Assembly (NCBI RefSeq): GCF_015594925.2
Contig: NZ_CP087590.1
Span: 1 to 64,000 of the forward strand
DNA length: 64,000 nt
From: Vibrio sp. VB16
GTDB lineage: Bacteria > Pseudomonadota > Gammaproteobacteria > Enterobacterales > Vibrionaceae
Reading direction: 5' to 3'
Under the pieces are notes generated by a model. It did not search any database and was not told the origin of the DNA. It was given only the letters and a program-made list of their open reading frames with translations. This document shows, piece by piece, positions 25,735 through 39,900 of this stretch. A program made the translations under genes and the position numbers. Position 1 is the first letter of the stretch. Every line of letters begins with the position of its first letter.

Positions 25735-27192
25735 ATGCAATTTCGTTCAATTATCCGCATAGTCGGCTTGTTACTGGCCTTATTCAGTATATCTATGTTA
25801 GCGCCAGCATTTGTTGCTTTGGTCTATCGGGATGGTGCGGGTGTTCCATTTGTCAGTACTTTTTTTGTTTTGTTGTTTTGTGGAACGGCATGTTGGTTCC
25901 CCAATCGTAGACACAAGAAAGACCTAAAAGCTCGCGACGGCTTTCTTATTGTTGTCCTTTTTTGGACCGTTATAGGTAGTGCTGGCGCGTTACCTTTTCT
26001 CATATCTGAAGATCCAGCAATCACCGTTACCGATGCCTTTTTTGAATCTTTCTCTGCCTTAACGACCACGGGTGCGACGGTTATCGTTGGTTTAGATGAT
26101 CTACCCAAAGCAATCCTATTCTATCGCCAGTTTTTACAGTGGTTTGGTGGGATGGGGATAATCGTACTAGCGGTAGCGATACTTCCTGTCCTAGGTATTG
26201 GTGGAATGCAGCTTTATAGAGCTGAAATACCAGGGCCAGTTAAAGACAGTAAGATGACTCCGAGAATCGCAGAAACAGCTAAAGCGCTTTGGTATATTTA
26301 CCTGAGCTTAACCTTAGCCTGTGCAGGTGCGTTCTGGCTTGCAGGTATGAGTGCGTTTGATGCTATTTGCCACAGCTTCTCAACGATTGCTATTGGTGGG
26401 TTCTCAACCCATGACGCTAGTATGGGGTATTTCGACAGTCATGCCATCAATATGATTACGGTGGTATTCCTGCTTATTTCAGGTTGTAACTTCTCTTTGC
26501 ATTTTGCTGCTTTCTCTTCAGGTGGGGTGCATCCTAAGTATTATATTAAAGATCCAGAATTTAGAGCGTTCTTTACGATCCAAGCGATATTGTTTCTGAT
26601 TTGTTTTCTTCTATTGCTGATGCACCAATCGTATATCTCTATATATGATGCCTTTGACCAGGCACTGTTTCAGACGGTATCTATTTCGACTACCGCCGGG
26701 TTTACCACGACGGGCTTTTCTGAGTGGCCTCTATTCTTACCCGTGCTGTTGTTATTCTCTTCTTTTATAGGAGGATGCGCAGGATCTACAGGTGGAGGAA
26801 TGAAGGTAATTCGCATCTTATTACTTACCTTGCAAGGCTCTCGTGAAATTAAGCGACTGATCCACCCTAGAGCTGTGTTTACGATAAAGCTTGGGGACAG
26901 TGCATTGCCACAGCGAGTGGTTGATGCAGTATGGGGCTTTTTCTGTGCATATGCGTTGGTATTTGTTATCTGCATGTTGGCCTTGATCGCAACGGGTATT
27001 GATGAACTCAGCGCTTTTTCTGCCGTTGCTTCAACATTGAATAATCTTGGTCCCGGACTAGGAGACGTTGCGTTACACTATGGTGATGTCAATGACAAAG
27101 CTAAATGGGTATTAGTGGTGTCCATGTTATTTGGTAGACTGGAAATATTTACTCTATTAATTTTATTCACGCCTACCTTTTGGCGTAGTTAA
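25735..27192 (+). CDS. trkH: Trk system potassium uptake protein TrkH
   Basis: This is the membrane pore subunit of the Trk K+ uptake system, which works with cytoplasmic TrkA (not in this window). The 485-residue protein (E. coli 483) has four repeated helix-pore-helix units. Selectivity-filter-like turns are seen in ALTTTGATVIVG, STIAIGGFSTHD, STTAGFTTTGFS and STLNNLGPGLGD. It follows yigZ by 35 bp and precedes hemG by 10 bp, so it is part of one operon. Confidence 0.96.
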   Translation: MQFRSIIRIVGLLLALFSISMLAPAFVALVYRDGAGVPFVSTFFVLLFCGTACWFPNRRHKKDLKARDGFLIVVLFWTVIGSAGALPFLISEDPAITVTDAFFESFSALTTTGATVIVGLDDLPKAILFYRQFLQWFGGMGIIVLAVAILPVLGIGGMQLYRAEIPGPVKDSKMTPRIAETAKALWYIYLSLTLACAGAFWLAGMSAFDAICHSFSTIAIGGFSTHDASMGYFDSHAINMITVVFLLISGCNFSLHFAAFSSGGVHPKYYIKDPEFRAFFTIQAILFLICFLLLLMHQSYISIYDAFDQALFQTVSISTTAGFTTTGFSEWPLFLPVLLLFSSFIGGCAGSTGGGMKVIRILLLTLQGSREIKRLIHPRAVFTIKLGDSALPQRVVDAVWGFFCAYALVFVICMLALIATGIDELSAFSAVASTLNNLGPGLGDVALHYGDVNDKAKWVLVVSMLFGRLEIFTLLILFTPTFWRS

Positions 27193-27202
27193 GGGAAAGT
27201 CA

Positions 27203-27730
27203 GTGGAAAAAATCCTTTTTTTATATGCGACAACCGATGGTCAGACTGTCAAGATCTGCCAACATATTCAAAATGAACTGCCAGAGTATGAATGTGAGTT
27301 TCAAAATCTCGATGATAAAGCAGACGTCGACTTTGCCGCTTACAATAAGGTCGTTATTGGCGCATCTATTCGCTATGGGCATTTGAGTAAAAATCTTTAC
27401 CGTTTTATAGGGCGTAACTTAAAAGCGTTAAACCATTATAAAGTCGCCTTCTTTTGCGTAAACCTAACCGCTCGTAAGGAAGACCAAGGTAAAGATACAC
27501 CAGAAGGGAGTGCCTACATGCGTACCTTCCTAAAAAAATCACCTTGGGCACCGAAGCTACAAGGCGTTTTTGCTGGAGCCCTTCGTTATCCCAAGTATAA
27601 GTTCATCGATAGAGTCATGATTCAGCTCATTATGAAAATGACGGGGGGAGAAACGGATTCTAGTAAAGAGATTGAATACACTAACTGGGATAAAGTAACG
27701 AAATACGCCCAATCTATTAAAGAAATGTAA
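27203..27730 (+). CDS. hemG: Menaquinone-dependent protoporphyrinogen IX dehydrogenase
   Basis: HemG oxidises protoporphyrinogen IX to protoporphyrin IX in haem synthesis, using a flavodoxin-like FMN domain and passing electrons to quinones. The 175-residue protein starts at a GTG with GGGAAAG upstream. It shows the FMN phosphate loop LYATTDGQTVKICQ at residues 6-19 and the loop characteristic of long-chain flavodoxins. Its length is close to E. coli HemG (181). It is the last gene before the rRNA operon. Confidence 0.94.
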   Translation: MEKILFLYATTDGQTVKICQHIQNELPEYECEFQNLDDKADVDFAAYNKVVIGASIRYGHLSKNLYRFIGRNLKALNHYKVAFFCVNLTARKEDQGKDTPEGSAYMRTFLKKSPWAPKLQGVFAGALRYPKYKFIDRVMIQLIMKMTGGETDSSKEIEYTNWDKVTKYAQSIKEM

Positions 27731-27809
27731 ACAAAACTCGTCTTTTTACCCCTTATTGAGTCAATTTTGTTCGAATAGAAATTAAATTCGAAAAAAGTGC
27801 AAAAAGGGG

Positions 27810-27837
27810 TTGCCAATGTGATTCATGTCTCTATAAT
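27810..27837 (+). promoter_or_regulatory. rRNA operon promoter P1
   Basis: TTGCCA, 16-bp spacer, perfect TATAAT, then a GC-rich discriminator GCGCCTC, the hallmark of stringently controlled rRNA P1 promoters. AT-rich sequence upstream may act as an UP element. Confidence 0.85.
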
Positions 27838-27933
27838 GCGCCTCACTGACACGGTAGAGCCCACAAGGCTTTGCAGGTAAATCAGTAAGACGAGCAGCTT
27901 GAAAAAGCCTTCGAAATTAAAATGAAAAAGTAT

Positions 27934-27961
27934 TTGACTCTTCACTTTAAATCGCTAGAAT
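27934..27961 (+). promoter_or_regulatory. rRNA operon promoter P2
   Basis: TTGACT, 16-bp spacer, TAGAAT, about 124 bp downstream of P1, matching the tandem P1-P2 layout of rRNA operons. Confidence 0.75.
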
Positions 27962-28304
27962 GCACGTCCGCTTCAAGGAAAGCTTTACAGCAACCGAGAA
28001 GCAACGCTCTTTAACAATTTAAACCTATATCAATCTGTGTGGGCACTCGTTGATGACAATCGAAGATGATTCTCTGCCTTAGGGCACGAAATCAACAACG
28101 GTTTCAATGAACTGAGTGACCTAATTTGATGCTTATTTTGTTTTTACTTTTTTAAAAGTGAAAGCGAATTAACTTCGAACACAGTTATTTAAATATCACT
28201 CTGTTGGAGTGATAGAACTTTAAAGAACACTTTACTATTTAACCTTCGGTTATCTAAAGTAAAAGGCAATTTAAAGTCAGTATTCATTGAGCCAAAAAGA
28301 ACTT

Positions 28305-29857
<1,553 letters not shown>

Positions 29858-29947
29858 AACGATGATTGTACATGATGAGTGTCTACACAAATTGATATAG
29901 GTTTAGAAAGTAAAGAGAGTAGAAGGCCACCGTGCCTTCGACCCTAT

Positions 29948-30023
29948 GTCCCGTTCGTCTAGAGGCCTAGGACACCGCCCTTTCACGGCGGTAACAGGGG
30001 TTCGACTCCCCTACGGGATACCA
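29948..30023 (+). tRNA. tRNA-Glu (TTC) in the 16S-23S spacer
   Basis: A 76-nt cloverleaf with encoded CCA. The anticodon loop CTTTCAC gives TTC. It is nearly identical to E. coli tRNA-Glu, with GTCCCGT pairing to ACGGGAT in the acceptor stem. It is released from the rRNA precursor. Confidence 0.97.
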
Positions 30024-30090
30024 TTTTTAAGCACATTCTTCGAGTGTATTTAAAAATGGTTTTCACTTATTACGATAAGTATAAAATCTT

Positions 30091-30103
30091 TGCTCTTTAA
30101 CAA
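30091..30103 (+). promoter_or_regulatory. boxA antitermination element in the 16S-23S spacer
   Basis: TGCTCTTTAACAA is the consensus rRNA boxA bound by NusB/S10. It lies in the spacer between tRNA-Glu and 23S, as in other rRNA operons. Confidence 0.85.
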
Positions 30104-30395
30104 TTTGGAAAGCTGACTGATAAATAATTGATTATTATTTATCAAAATAAAAGTTCTCAAATCCTAAGTCTTTTAGATTTAGGTACTTGTTGTCACTTCG
30201 GTGATAACAAACCAACACACATTCAAGTGTTCTTGGAAACAGCTAACTTCGGTTAACTGTTTAATATTTGAGTCCGGCAAAATCGAAAATGTTGTCTCGC
30301 TCATTCAAATAATGAGGCAACGATAGAAACCTTGGTTGCTAATACAATAACAATTCGTTGTTATTTCGCGTAAGCGAAACCCTTTGGGGTTGTAT

Positions 30396-33288
<2,893 letters not shown>

Positions 33289-33408
33289 ACAACACCCAAG
33301 GGGTTTTGTGGACTCAATGTAAGAACATTGAATGTGTGTGAACTTTTATTTAGGTCAGTAATCCAGATTATTAAAGTTTTCTAAGTTATTAGGAAGCTTT
33401 ACCAAATT

Positions 33409-33528
33409 TGCTTGGCGACCATAGCGTTGTGGACCCACCTGATTCCATGCCGAACTCAGAAGTGAAACGCAATAGCGCCGATGGTAGTGTGGGGTCTCCC
33501 CATGTGAGAGTAGGACATCGCCAGGCTT
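33409..33528 (+). rRNA. rrf: 5S ribosomal RNA, first copy
   Basis: About 120 nt with the conserved core CCATGCCGAACTCAGAAGTG. Terminal helix GCTTGGCGA pairs with TCGCCAGGC. It follows 23S after about 120 bp. Confidence 0.95.
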
Positions 33529-33668
33529 TAATACCGTTTTATCTTTTTTAGGAAAGATAAGGCAAAAATAGTCAAAGCTAAGTTTTATAAGACTTTGATT
33601 ATTAGCAGAATATAATAGCCCGTTCTCTGATCGGGCTATTGCTTTTTGCAAATATCCAAATTTAGAGC

Positions 33669-33745
<77 letters not shown>

Positions 33746-33751
33746 GAATTT

Positions 33752-33871
33752 TTCTTGGCAACCATAGCATTGTGGACCCACCTGATTCCATGCCGAACTC
33801 AGAAGTGAAACGCAATAGCGCCGATGGTAGTGTGGGGTCTCCCCATGTGAGAGTAGGACATTGCCAGGTTC
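33752..33871 (+). rRNA. rrf: 5S ribosomal RNA, second copy
   Basis: Nearly identical to the first copy, with the same core. The terminal helix is TCTTGGCAA with TTGCCAGGT: differences on one strand are matched by changes on the other, so pairing is kept. It is the last gene of the rRNA operon. Confidence 0.95.
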
Positions 33872-33947
33872 TAATTTTATGTTTTCACTTTTTATAAGTG
33901 ATGACAATGAGCCTTCTAATCTTATTAAGATAAAGGCAAGAAATTCG

Positions 33948-33977
33948 AAAAGCCTTCCCTTGCGGGAAGGCTTTTTT
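33948..33977 (+). terminator. Terminator of the rRNA operon, shared with ilvY
   Basis: Perfect 12-bp stem AAAAGCCTTCCC / GGGAAGGCTTTT with a TTGC loop and a T run. Flanking A's allow it to act also on minus-strand ilvY, which ends just downstream at 33981. Confidence 0.93.
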
Positions 33978-33980
33978 CGT

Positions 33981-34871
33981 TTAAGTAGAAATAAATTTAT
34001 TCTCAGCTAACTGCCAAAGTGCGTGGATCAATGGATCATTTAATTTGGAGCGGTTACAGCAGATTCCTAAATCAAATGGCTTTACTGACTCTAGCTTTAA
34101 TCTCTGTATCTTATCCTTTACTGGGCTATTGTTTATGACCACATCTGGCGCAATACCAATTCCACAACCTAGTGCGACCATACTGACAATCGCTTCATGT
34201 CCTGATACCTGAGCGTATATATTGGGCTTTATTTTTTTCTTTTTGAACCAATAATTTGCGCGATCTCTCGCGGTTCCAGCTTCTGGTAGAATAAAAGGGA
34301 TGGTTTCCCACATAGGGTGTTCTTTTAATAATTCTTGAGAAAAGCTACTAATGCCGGTTGGTGCAATAATTGACAGCGGTATATTACCGATAGTTTCGAA
34401 TGCCAATCTCGCTGGTAGTTGCTCTGGTTTTGCTGATATAGCGATATCTGCTTTGCCTTCTAGAACAATATCTATCGCTTGTGCTGGATCTCCAGTAGAT
34501 ATCTTTAGGTCAATTTGCGGGTAGGTGAGTCGAAAGTCATTCAGTAAATCAGGTAGATGGCTATAGCTTGCTGTCACCGAGCAGAATAGATGAATCTCAC
34601 CTTCTAACTCTTTGCTCTGTTCTGACAACTCTGACCGGTATCCATACCAGTCAGTCGTGATACTTAACGCTATTGGTAAGAGTTTTTTACCTGCGTTTGT
34701 TAGGTCTACACTTCGGTTATCTCGAATAAGAAGACTTTGCCCTATTTCTTCTTCAAGTTTTTGAATTTGACGACTCAAAGCAGACGGACTGACGTGCATC
34801 GCATGCGCGGTTTTGTTGAAGCTTCTGCTATCACACAGATGGATAAACAACTGAAGGCTCTTAATATTCAT
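33981..34871 (-). CDS. ilvY: LysR-family activator IlvY
   Basis: IlvY activates ilvC when its inducers acetolactate or acetohydroxybutyrate accumulate, and represses itself. The 296-residue protein starts MNIKSLQLFIHLCDSRSFNK, with a helix-turn-helix in AMHVSPSALSRQIQKLEEEI. The C-terminal effector domain includes ALGCGIGIAPDVVI. Divergent placement 140 bp from ilvC, with inverted repeats between them, is the classic ilvY/ilvC arrangement and makes this assignment secure. Confidence 0.95.
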   Translation of the reverse strand: MNIKSLQLFIHLCDSRSFNKTAHAMHVSPSALSRQIQKLEEEIGQSLLIRDNRSVDLTNAGKKLLPIALSITTDWYGYRSELSEQSKELEGEIHLFCSVTASYSHLPDLLNDFRLTYPQIDLKISTGDPAQAIDIVLEGKADIAISAKPEQLPARLAFETIGNIPLSIIAPTGISSFSQELLKEHPMWETIPFILPEAGTARDRANYWFKKKKIKPNIYAQVSGHEAIVSMVALGCGIGIAPDVVINNSPVKDKIQRLKLESVKPFDLGICCNRSKLNDPLIHALWQLAENKFIST

Positions 34872-34888
34872 ATCTTCACACTTGATGT

Positions 34889-34924
34889 TGCATTTATTGC
34901 ATTTACTAATTGTGAATATATCAC
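34889..34924. promoter_or_regulatory. Candidate IlvY operators between ilvY and ilvC
   Basis: Two 13-bp inverted repeats of the LysR T-N11-A form: TGCATTTATTGCA (34889-34901) and GTGAATATATCAC (34912-34924), centres 23 bp apart. They lie in the divergent promoter region and start 17 bp upstream of the ilvY start codon. The IlvY assignment is inferred from position. Confidence 0.5.
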
Positions 34925-35011
34925 TTTAAGCAATTAAACGCCTGCATTACTATGTGGTTATTCGACTCACATGCAGTCGACCAACGGACAATTCTTAAAG
35001 GAATCTCTTAC

Positions 35012-36496
35012 ATGGCTAACTATTTCAATACTCTTAATCTACGTGAGCAATTAGACCAACTTGGTCGCTGTCGCTTTATGGATCGTGAAGAATTTGCGGC
35101 AGAAGCGGATTACCTTAAAGGTAAAAAAGTTGTGATCGTTGGTTGTGGTGCTCAAGGCCTTAACCAGGGTCTTAACATGCGTGATTCTGGTCTTGATATT
35201 GCTTACGCGCTACGTCAGGCTGCGATTGATGAAAAGCGTCAGTCATTCAAAAATGCGAGTGAAAACGGTTTTGAAGTAGGCAGCTACGAGACTCTAATCC
35301 CTCAAGCTGATCTGGTTGTGAATCTAACGCCAGACAAACAACACACTAATGTTGTAGAAACAATTATGCCTCTGATGAAAGAGGGGGCAGCTCTAGGTTA
35401 TTCTCACGGTTTCAACATCGTTGAAGAGGGTATGCAGGTTCGTAAAGATATAACAGTGGTTATGGTTGCACCTAAGTGTCCGGGGACAGAAGTACGTGAA
35501 GAATACAAACGCGGATTCGGTGTACCAACACTCATCGCTGTTCACCCAGAAAATGACCCACAAGGTGAAGGATGGGATATCGCTAAAGCTTGGGCTGCGG
35601 GTACTGGTGGCCACAGAGCAGGTTGTCTAGAGTCGTCTTTTGTCGCGGAAGTTAAATCAGACCTAATGGGAGAGCAAACTATCCTATGTGGCATGCTGCA
35701 AGCGGGCTCTATCGTATGTTATGAGAAAATGATTTCTGAAGGTATTGATGAAGGTTATGCCGGTAAACTTCTTCAATTCGGTTGGGAAACAATTACAGAA
35801 GCACTTAAATTTGGCGGCATCAGTCACATGATGGACCGCTTATCTAACCCTGGAAAAGTTAAAGCATTTGAGCTTTCTGAAGAGCTTAAAGAGTTAATGC
35901 GTCCCCTTTATAATAAACACATGGACGATATTATCGTTGGTAATTTTTCGGGTACGATGATGGCAGATTGGGCTAACGACGATGTGAACCTACTAGGTTG
36001 GCGTGAAGAAACAGGCCAAACAGCGTTTGAAAACTATCCTGAGACAGACGTAGAAATCTCTGAGCAAGAGTATTTCGATAACGGTATCTTGATGATTGCG
36101 ATGGTTCGCGCAGGTGTTGAACTCGCATTTGAAGCGATGACAGCATCTGGCATCATTGACGAGTCAGCATACTATGAGTCTTTACATGAACTTCCGTTGA
36201 TTGCTAATACTGTTGCACGTAAACGTCTTTATGAAATGAACGTCGTTATCTCTGATACCGCTGAATATGGTAACTATCTATTTGCTAACGTAGCAACGCC
36301 ACTTCTACGTGAGAAGTTCATGCCGAAAGTGGGTACTGATGTCATTGGTAAAGGCTTAGGCGAAACGTCTAATCATGTTGATAATGGAACGTTGATTGAA
36401 GTGAATGAAATCATTCGAAATCACCCAGTAGAGTATATTGGTGAAGAGTTGCGTGGCTATATGACGGATATGAAGCGTATTGCGGTAGGCGGTTAA
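35012..36496 (+). CDS. ilvC: Ketol-acid reductoisomerase (NADP+), class II
   Basis: IlvC converts acetolactate or acetohydroxybutyrate to dihydroxy acids in isoleucine/valine synthesis. The start at 35012 (MANYFNTLNLREQL) follows AAAGGA and matches the family; an in-frame ATG at 34952 is rejected. The 494-residue protein is the long class II form with a duplicated C-terminal domain (E. coli 491). The NADPH-binding GCGAQGLNQGLNMRDSGLDI and metal-site segments with EVKSDLMGEQTIL are present. A bidirectional terminator follows. Confidence 0.98.
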   Translation: MANYFNTLNLREQLDQLGRCRFMDREEFAAEADYLKGKKVVIVGCGAQGLNQGLNMRDSGLDIAYALRQAAIDEKRQSFKNASENGFEVGSYETLIPQADLVVNLTPDKQHTNVVETIMPLMKEGAALGYSHGFNIVEEGMQVRKDITVVMVAPKCPGTEVREEYKRGFGVPTLIAVHPENDPQGEGWDIAKAWAAGTGGHRAGCLESSFVAEVKSDLMGEQTILCGMLQAGSIVCYEKMISEGIDEGYAGKLLQFGWETITEALKFGGISHMMDRLSNPGKVKAFELSEELKELMRPLYNKHMDDIIVGNFSGTMMADWANDDVNLLGWREETGQTAFENYPETDVEISEQEYFDNGILMIAMVRAGVELAFEAMTASGIIDESAYYESLHELPLIANTVARKRLYEMNVVISDTAEYGNYLFANVATPLLREKFMPKVGTDVIGKGLGETSNHVDNGTLIEVNEIIRNHPVEYIGEELRGYMTDMKRIAVGG

Positions 36497-36514
36497 TTCC
36501 TTCTCAGAAAAAAT

Positions 36515-36551
36515 AAAAAGGCCTGGTCTATTAATAGACCAGGCCTTTTTT
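36515..36551. terminator. Bidirectional terminator between ilvC and ubiK
   Basis: Perfect 16-bp stem AAAAAGGCCTGGTCTA / TAGACCAGGCCTTTTT with a TTAA loop, between convergent genes. It has T runs in both orientations. Confidence 0.93.
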
Positions 36552-36582
36552 AATGGTTTCAGTTTTTACACTCTACCGTTGA

Positions 36583-36834
36583 TTATTTGTCAGTAAACTT
36601 CGCTTCAATTTCAGCTAACTTCGCTTCCATCTCTGTTATTTTTTGGCGAGTGCGCAGCAATACTTGGGTCTGAACATCGAACTCTTCACGGCTAACAACA
36701 TCTAATTTGTTTAGCTGTCCTTGGATAACTTGGCGAACTTTTTGATCGACATCGGCCCCCAGCTCTTTTACTGGAGCGGGCATCGATTCATGAATTTGCT
36801 TTGCAATCTGTTCTAATTTTTTTGGATCAAACAT
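36583..36834 (-). CDS. ubiK: Ubiquinone biosynthesis accessory factor UbiK (YqiC)
   Basis: A small coiled-coil protein that partners UbiJ in the aerobic ubiquinone-synthesis complex, also described as a membrane fusogenic protein. The 83-residue protein starts MFDPKKLEQIAKQIHESMP, and its C-terminal half is a helical heptad region (LRTRQKITEMEAKLAEIEAK), both family hallmarks. Single gene convergent with ilvC. Confidence 0.93.
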   Translation of the reverse strand: MFDPKKLEQIAKQIHESMPAPVKELGADVDQKVRQVIQGQLNKLDVVSREEFDVQTQVLLRTRQKITEMEAKLAEIEAKFTDK

Positions 36835-36902
36835 GAGACGTAAACTCCTATCAATTTGAATTCATTCTATTCAAAATAGATCAAAAAGTCCTTAGTAATA
36901 TA

Positions 36903-36930
36903 AATAAAAAGGCCACCTAAGTGGCCTTTA
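36903..36930 (-). terminator. Terminator of the vexR-vexA-vexB-type operon
   Basis: AAAGGCCAC / GTGGCCTTT stem with a 4-nt loop. On the minus strand it is followed by a T-rich tail, 16 bp after the RND permease stop. Confidence 0.88.
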
Positions 36931-36945
36931 AGTAATTAAAATGAC

Positions 36946-39900
36946 TTAGTGATGGCTAGATAATTCACGCTGCGCTGCCCTCGCCTCATCAAATCTTGCA
37001 AGTTTTTCCAAGTCCTTATCTTCTAAGAAGATGGGTAGTGGCTTGTGTTTTTCCGCAAGGTAAGAATAGATAACTGGCAATACAAACAATGTGAATATCG
37101 TACCAATGGCTAAACCAGCAACGATAACGATACCAATACTGAAACGTTGAGCAGCACCGGCACCAGTTGCATACATTAGCGGAACCAGACCTGCAATCAT
37201 TGCGGCTGTTGTCATAAGAATTGGACGAAGGCGAACTTTCGCCGCTTCCATTACCGCTTCTGTACGCGTTTTTCCGTGTAGCAGTTGCTCTTCTTTAGCC
37301 ACTTCACATATCAAAATACCGTGCTTGGTTATTAAACCAACGAGAGTAATTAGACCCACTTGAGAGTAAATATTCATCGTCGCTGCACCCCACGCGAGTG
37401 CGATTAAGGCACCACAAATTGCTAACGGCACCGAGACCATGATAACCAGTGGATCTCTTACCGATTCAAATTGAATTGCCAACACCAAGAAGATAATAGC
37501 GAGGGCGAGTCCAAATGTTGCAAATAATGAACTTCCTTCGGTCACGTATTGTCTTGCTTCACCCATGTAGTCATATGAATAACCACTTGGAAGTTTAGTT
37601 GCAGCAATATTTTCAAACCAGTTGATAGCGTCTCCCATTGCAATTACGGGTGACGGTACAGCACCAATCGTTGCAGAGTTTAGCTGATTGAAGTGGGGTA
37701 ATGATCTAGGGTCAGCCACAACATCGATACTAATCAAGCTTCCCAATGGAACGGCTGCGCCGCTTGAACTCCGCACGTAGAAGTTGTTCATTGATTCTGG
37801 ATTTAAGCGATACTTTCGCTCAACCTGTGGAATGACTTCATAAGAGCGACCATTTAGATCGATACGATTAACGTATCCGTCTGCCATCATGGTACTTAAC
37901 GTTATGCCAATATCTTGCATCGTTACCCCATAAGCACCCGCTTTATCTTTATCGATATTGATTTTCATTGTTGCTGAATCGTAGTTTAAATCAATATTTG
38001 AGTAGACAAAATATGGGCTCGACATGGTGTCGACTAAAACATCTGTCGCTATTTGGAATAAACTTTCAAAGCTATTCGGTGTAGTAATGACAAACTGAAT
38101 AGGAAGGCCAGAACCAGCACCGGGCAATTCAGGCATCTGGAACGCCGTTACAGCCATACCTGGGACACCTTTAATCAGTTGCCCTACTCGGTTTGTTACT
38201 TCAGCTTGACTTGCTTCACGTTCGCTCCATGGAACCATAGAGGCGATACCAAATGCTTGGTTAGAATTCGGTACACCAACAAATACTTGGGAATAAGCGA
38301 CTTCTGGTTGATCCGATAGCATTTTGTTCACATCAGCCATGGTGTTTTGCAGGTAATCGAGGTTCGCATTAGATGGGCCAGTCCCCATTAGCATCACGAT
38401 ACCTTTATCTTCCGAAGGCGCAAGTTCACTTGGAATAAACTTGAACAACAATGGTAGGCTCGCGAACACAATAATAGCGAAAGCAATGATGACAGGGCGT
38501 TTTTGCATTATAGCTGAAAGCATTTTCTCATAACGGTTTGTCATGCGATCTAGAACACCGTGTACCGTTGTTTCAAATCGACTCGGTTTCACGTGTGCTT
38601 TTAGCATTTTTGAACACATCATCGGAGATAGTGTTAATGCAATAATGCCCGAAATAAATACAGCACCGGCTAGTGTTAACGCAAACTCTTTGAATAGAGA
38701 GCCCGTTATCCCTCCCATCATAGCGATAGGTGCATATACAGCGCCTAGTGTCAGTGTCATCGCTATAACTGGTATCGCTATCTCTCGTGTACCAATAATG
38801 GCGGCTCGAAATGGCGATTCGCCCAGTTTTATATGGCGATCCACATTTTCCAACACGACGATGGCATCATCAACTACAAGCCCGATGGCAAGTACCATTG
38901 CAAGCAATGTCATCAGGTTCCATGAAAACCCGATTGCTTGCATTACCATGGCCACACCAATCAAGGATAGCGGTATTGTAACAATTGGAATGATTACCGC
39001 TCGAAGTGACCCTAAGAAGAGTGTAATAACCACAAGGACAATTAATGCCGCTTCAACTATTGTCTTTATCACCTCGCTGATTGACTCATTAATGGCTACG
39101 GTCGAGTCATACATAACGTTCATTTCGATGTTGCTTGGCATGTTCTTTCTAAGCGAAGGAAGTAATTCCAAGACATCGTGAGCGATATTGATTGGGTTAG
39201 CGCTTGGTGCCGCGTTTATAGCGGCAACGACAGCTTCACGACCATTTGCGTTTGCACGCACAACATCGTGACTCTTCTCTCGCGTCACTTTAGCAATATC
39301 ACTTAGTCGTACAAGCTCACCACCTTCTTGTTTCACAACCAAGCGTTTTAGCTCAGCTACACTCGATATCTGAGTATCTGCGCTACCATTGTATAGAACA
39401 AATTCACCAATAGATTGGCCGGTTGCAGATTGATAGTTGTTTGAATTTAGAACGCCCATCACATCTGTCGCCGTTAATCCAATCGCGGCCATTTTTGGTG
39501 GATCGAGCCAAATACGCATTGCATATTTAGAGCCGCCATAATGATCGACGCTTGCCACCCCACTTACGGAGAATAATTGCGGGTCGATAACGCGTTCCAA
39601 ATAGTCGGTTACCTGACTTGACGCTAACTCGTCACTGGTAAAGCCTATATAGAGCACCGCGGTTGTTGAGCCTGTCGACATTGTTACTGTCGGGTCTTCA
39701 GACTCACTAGGCAATTGAGAGCGAACCGAGTTTGTTTTGGCAAGAATATCCGACAAGGCGGCATTCGGGTCCGTGTTAAGTTTCATCGTGACAGTGATGG
39801 TAGACATACCCAGCACGGATTGGGATGTCATGTAGTCGATATTGTCTGCTTGTGCAATGGCTTGCTCCAATGGCTGGGTAATAAAACCTTGGATTAAGTT

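Larger units (their letters stand above)
27731..28304 (+). other. rRNA operon promoter and leader region
   Basis: No protein gene is seen. It contains two strong promoters (27810-27837 and 27934-27961), a boxA-like element CGCTCTTTAACAA (28004-28016) that would nucleate the antitermination complex, and several inverted repeats before 16S. Among these are CACTC / GAGTG (about 28198-28212), likely part of the RNase III processing structures. Confidence 0.8.
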
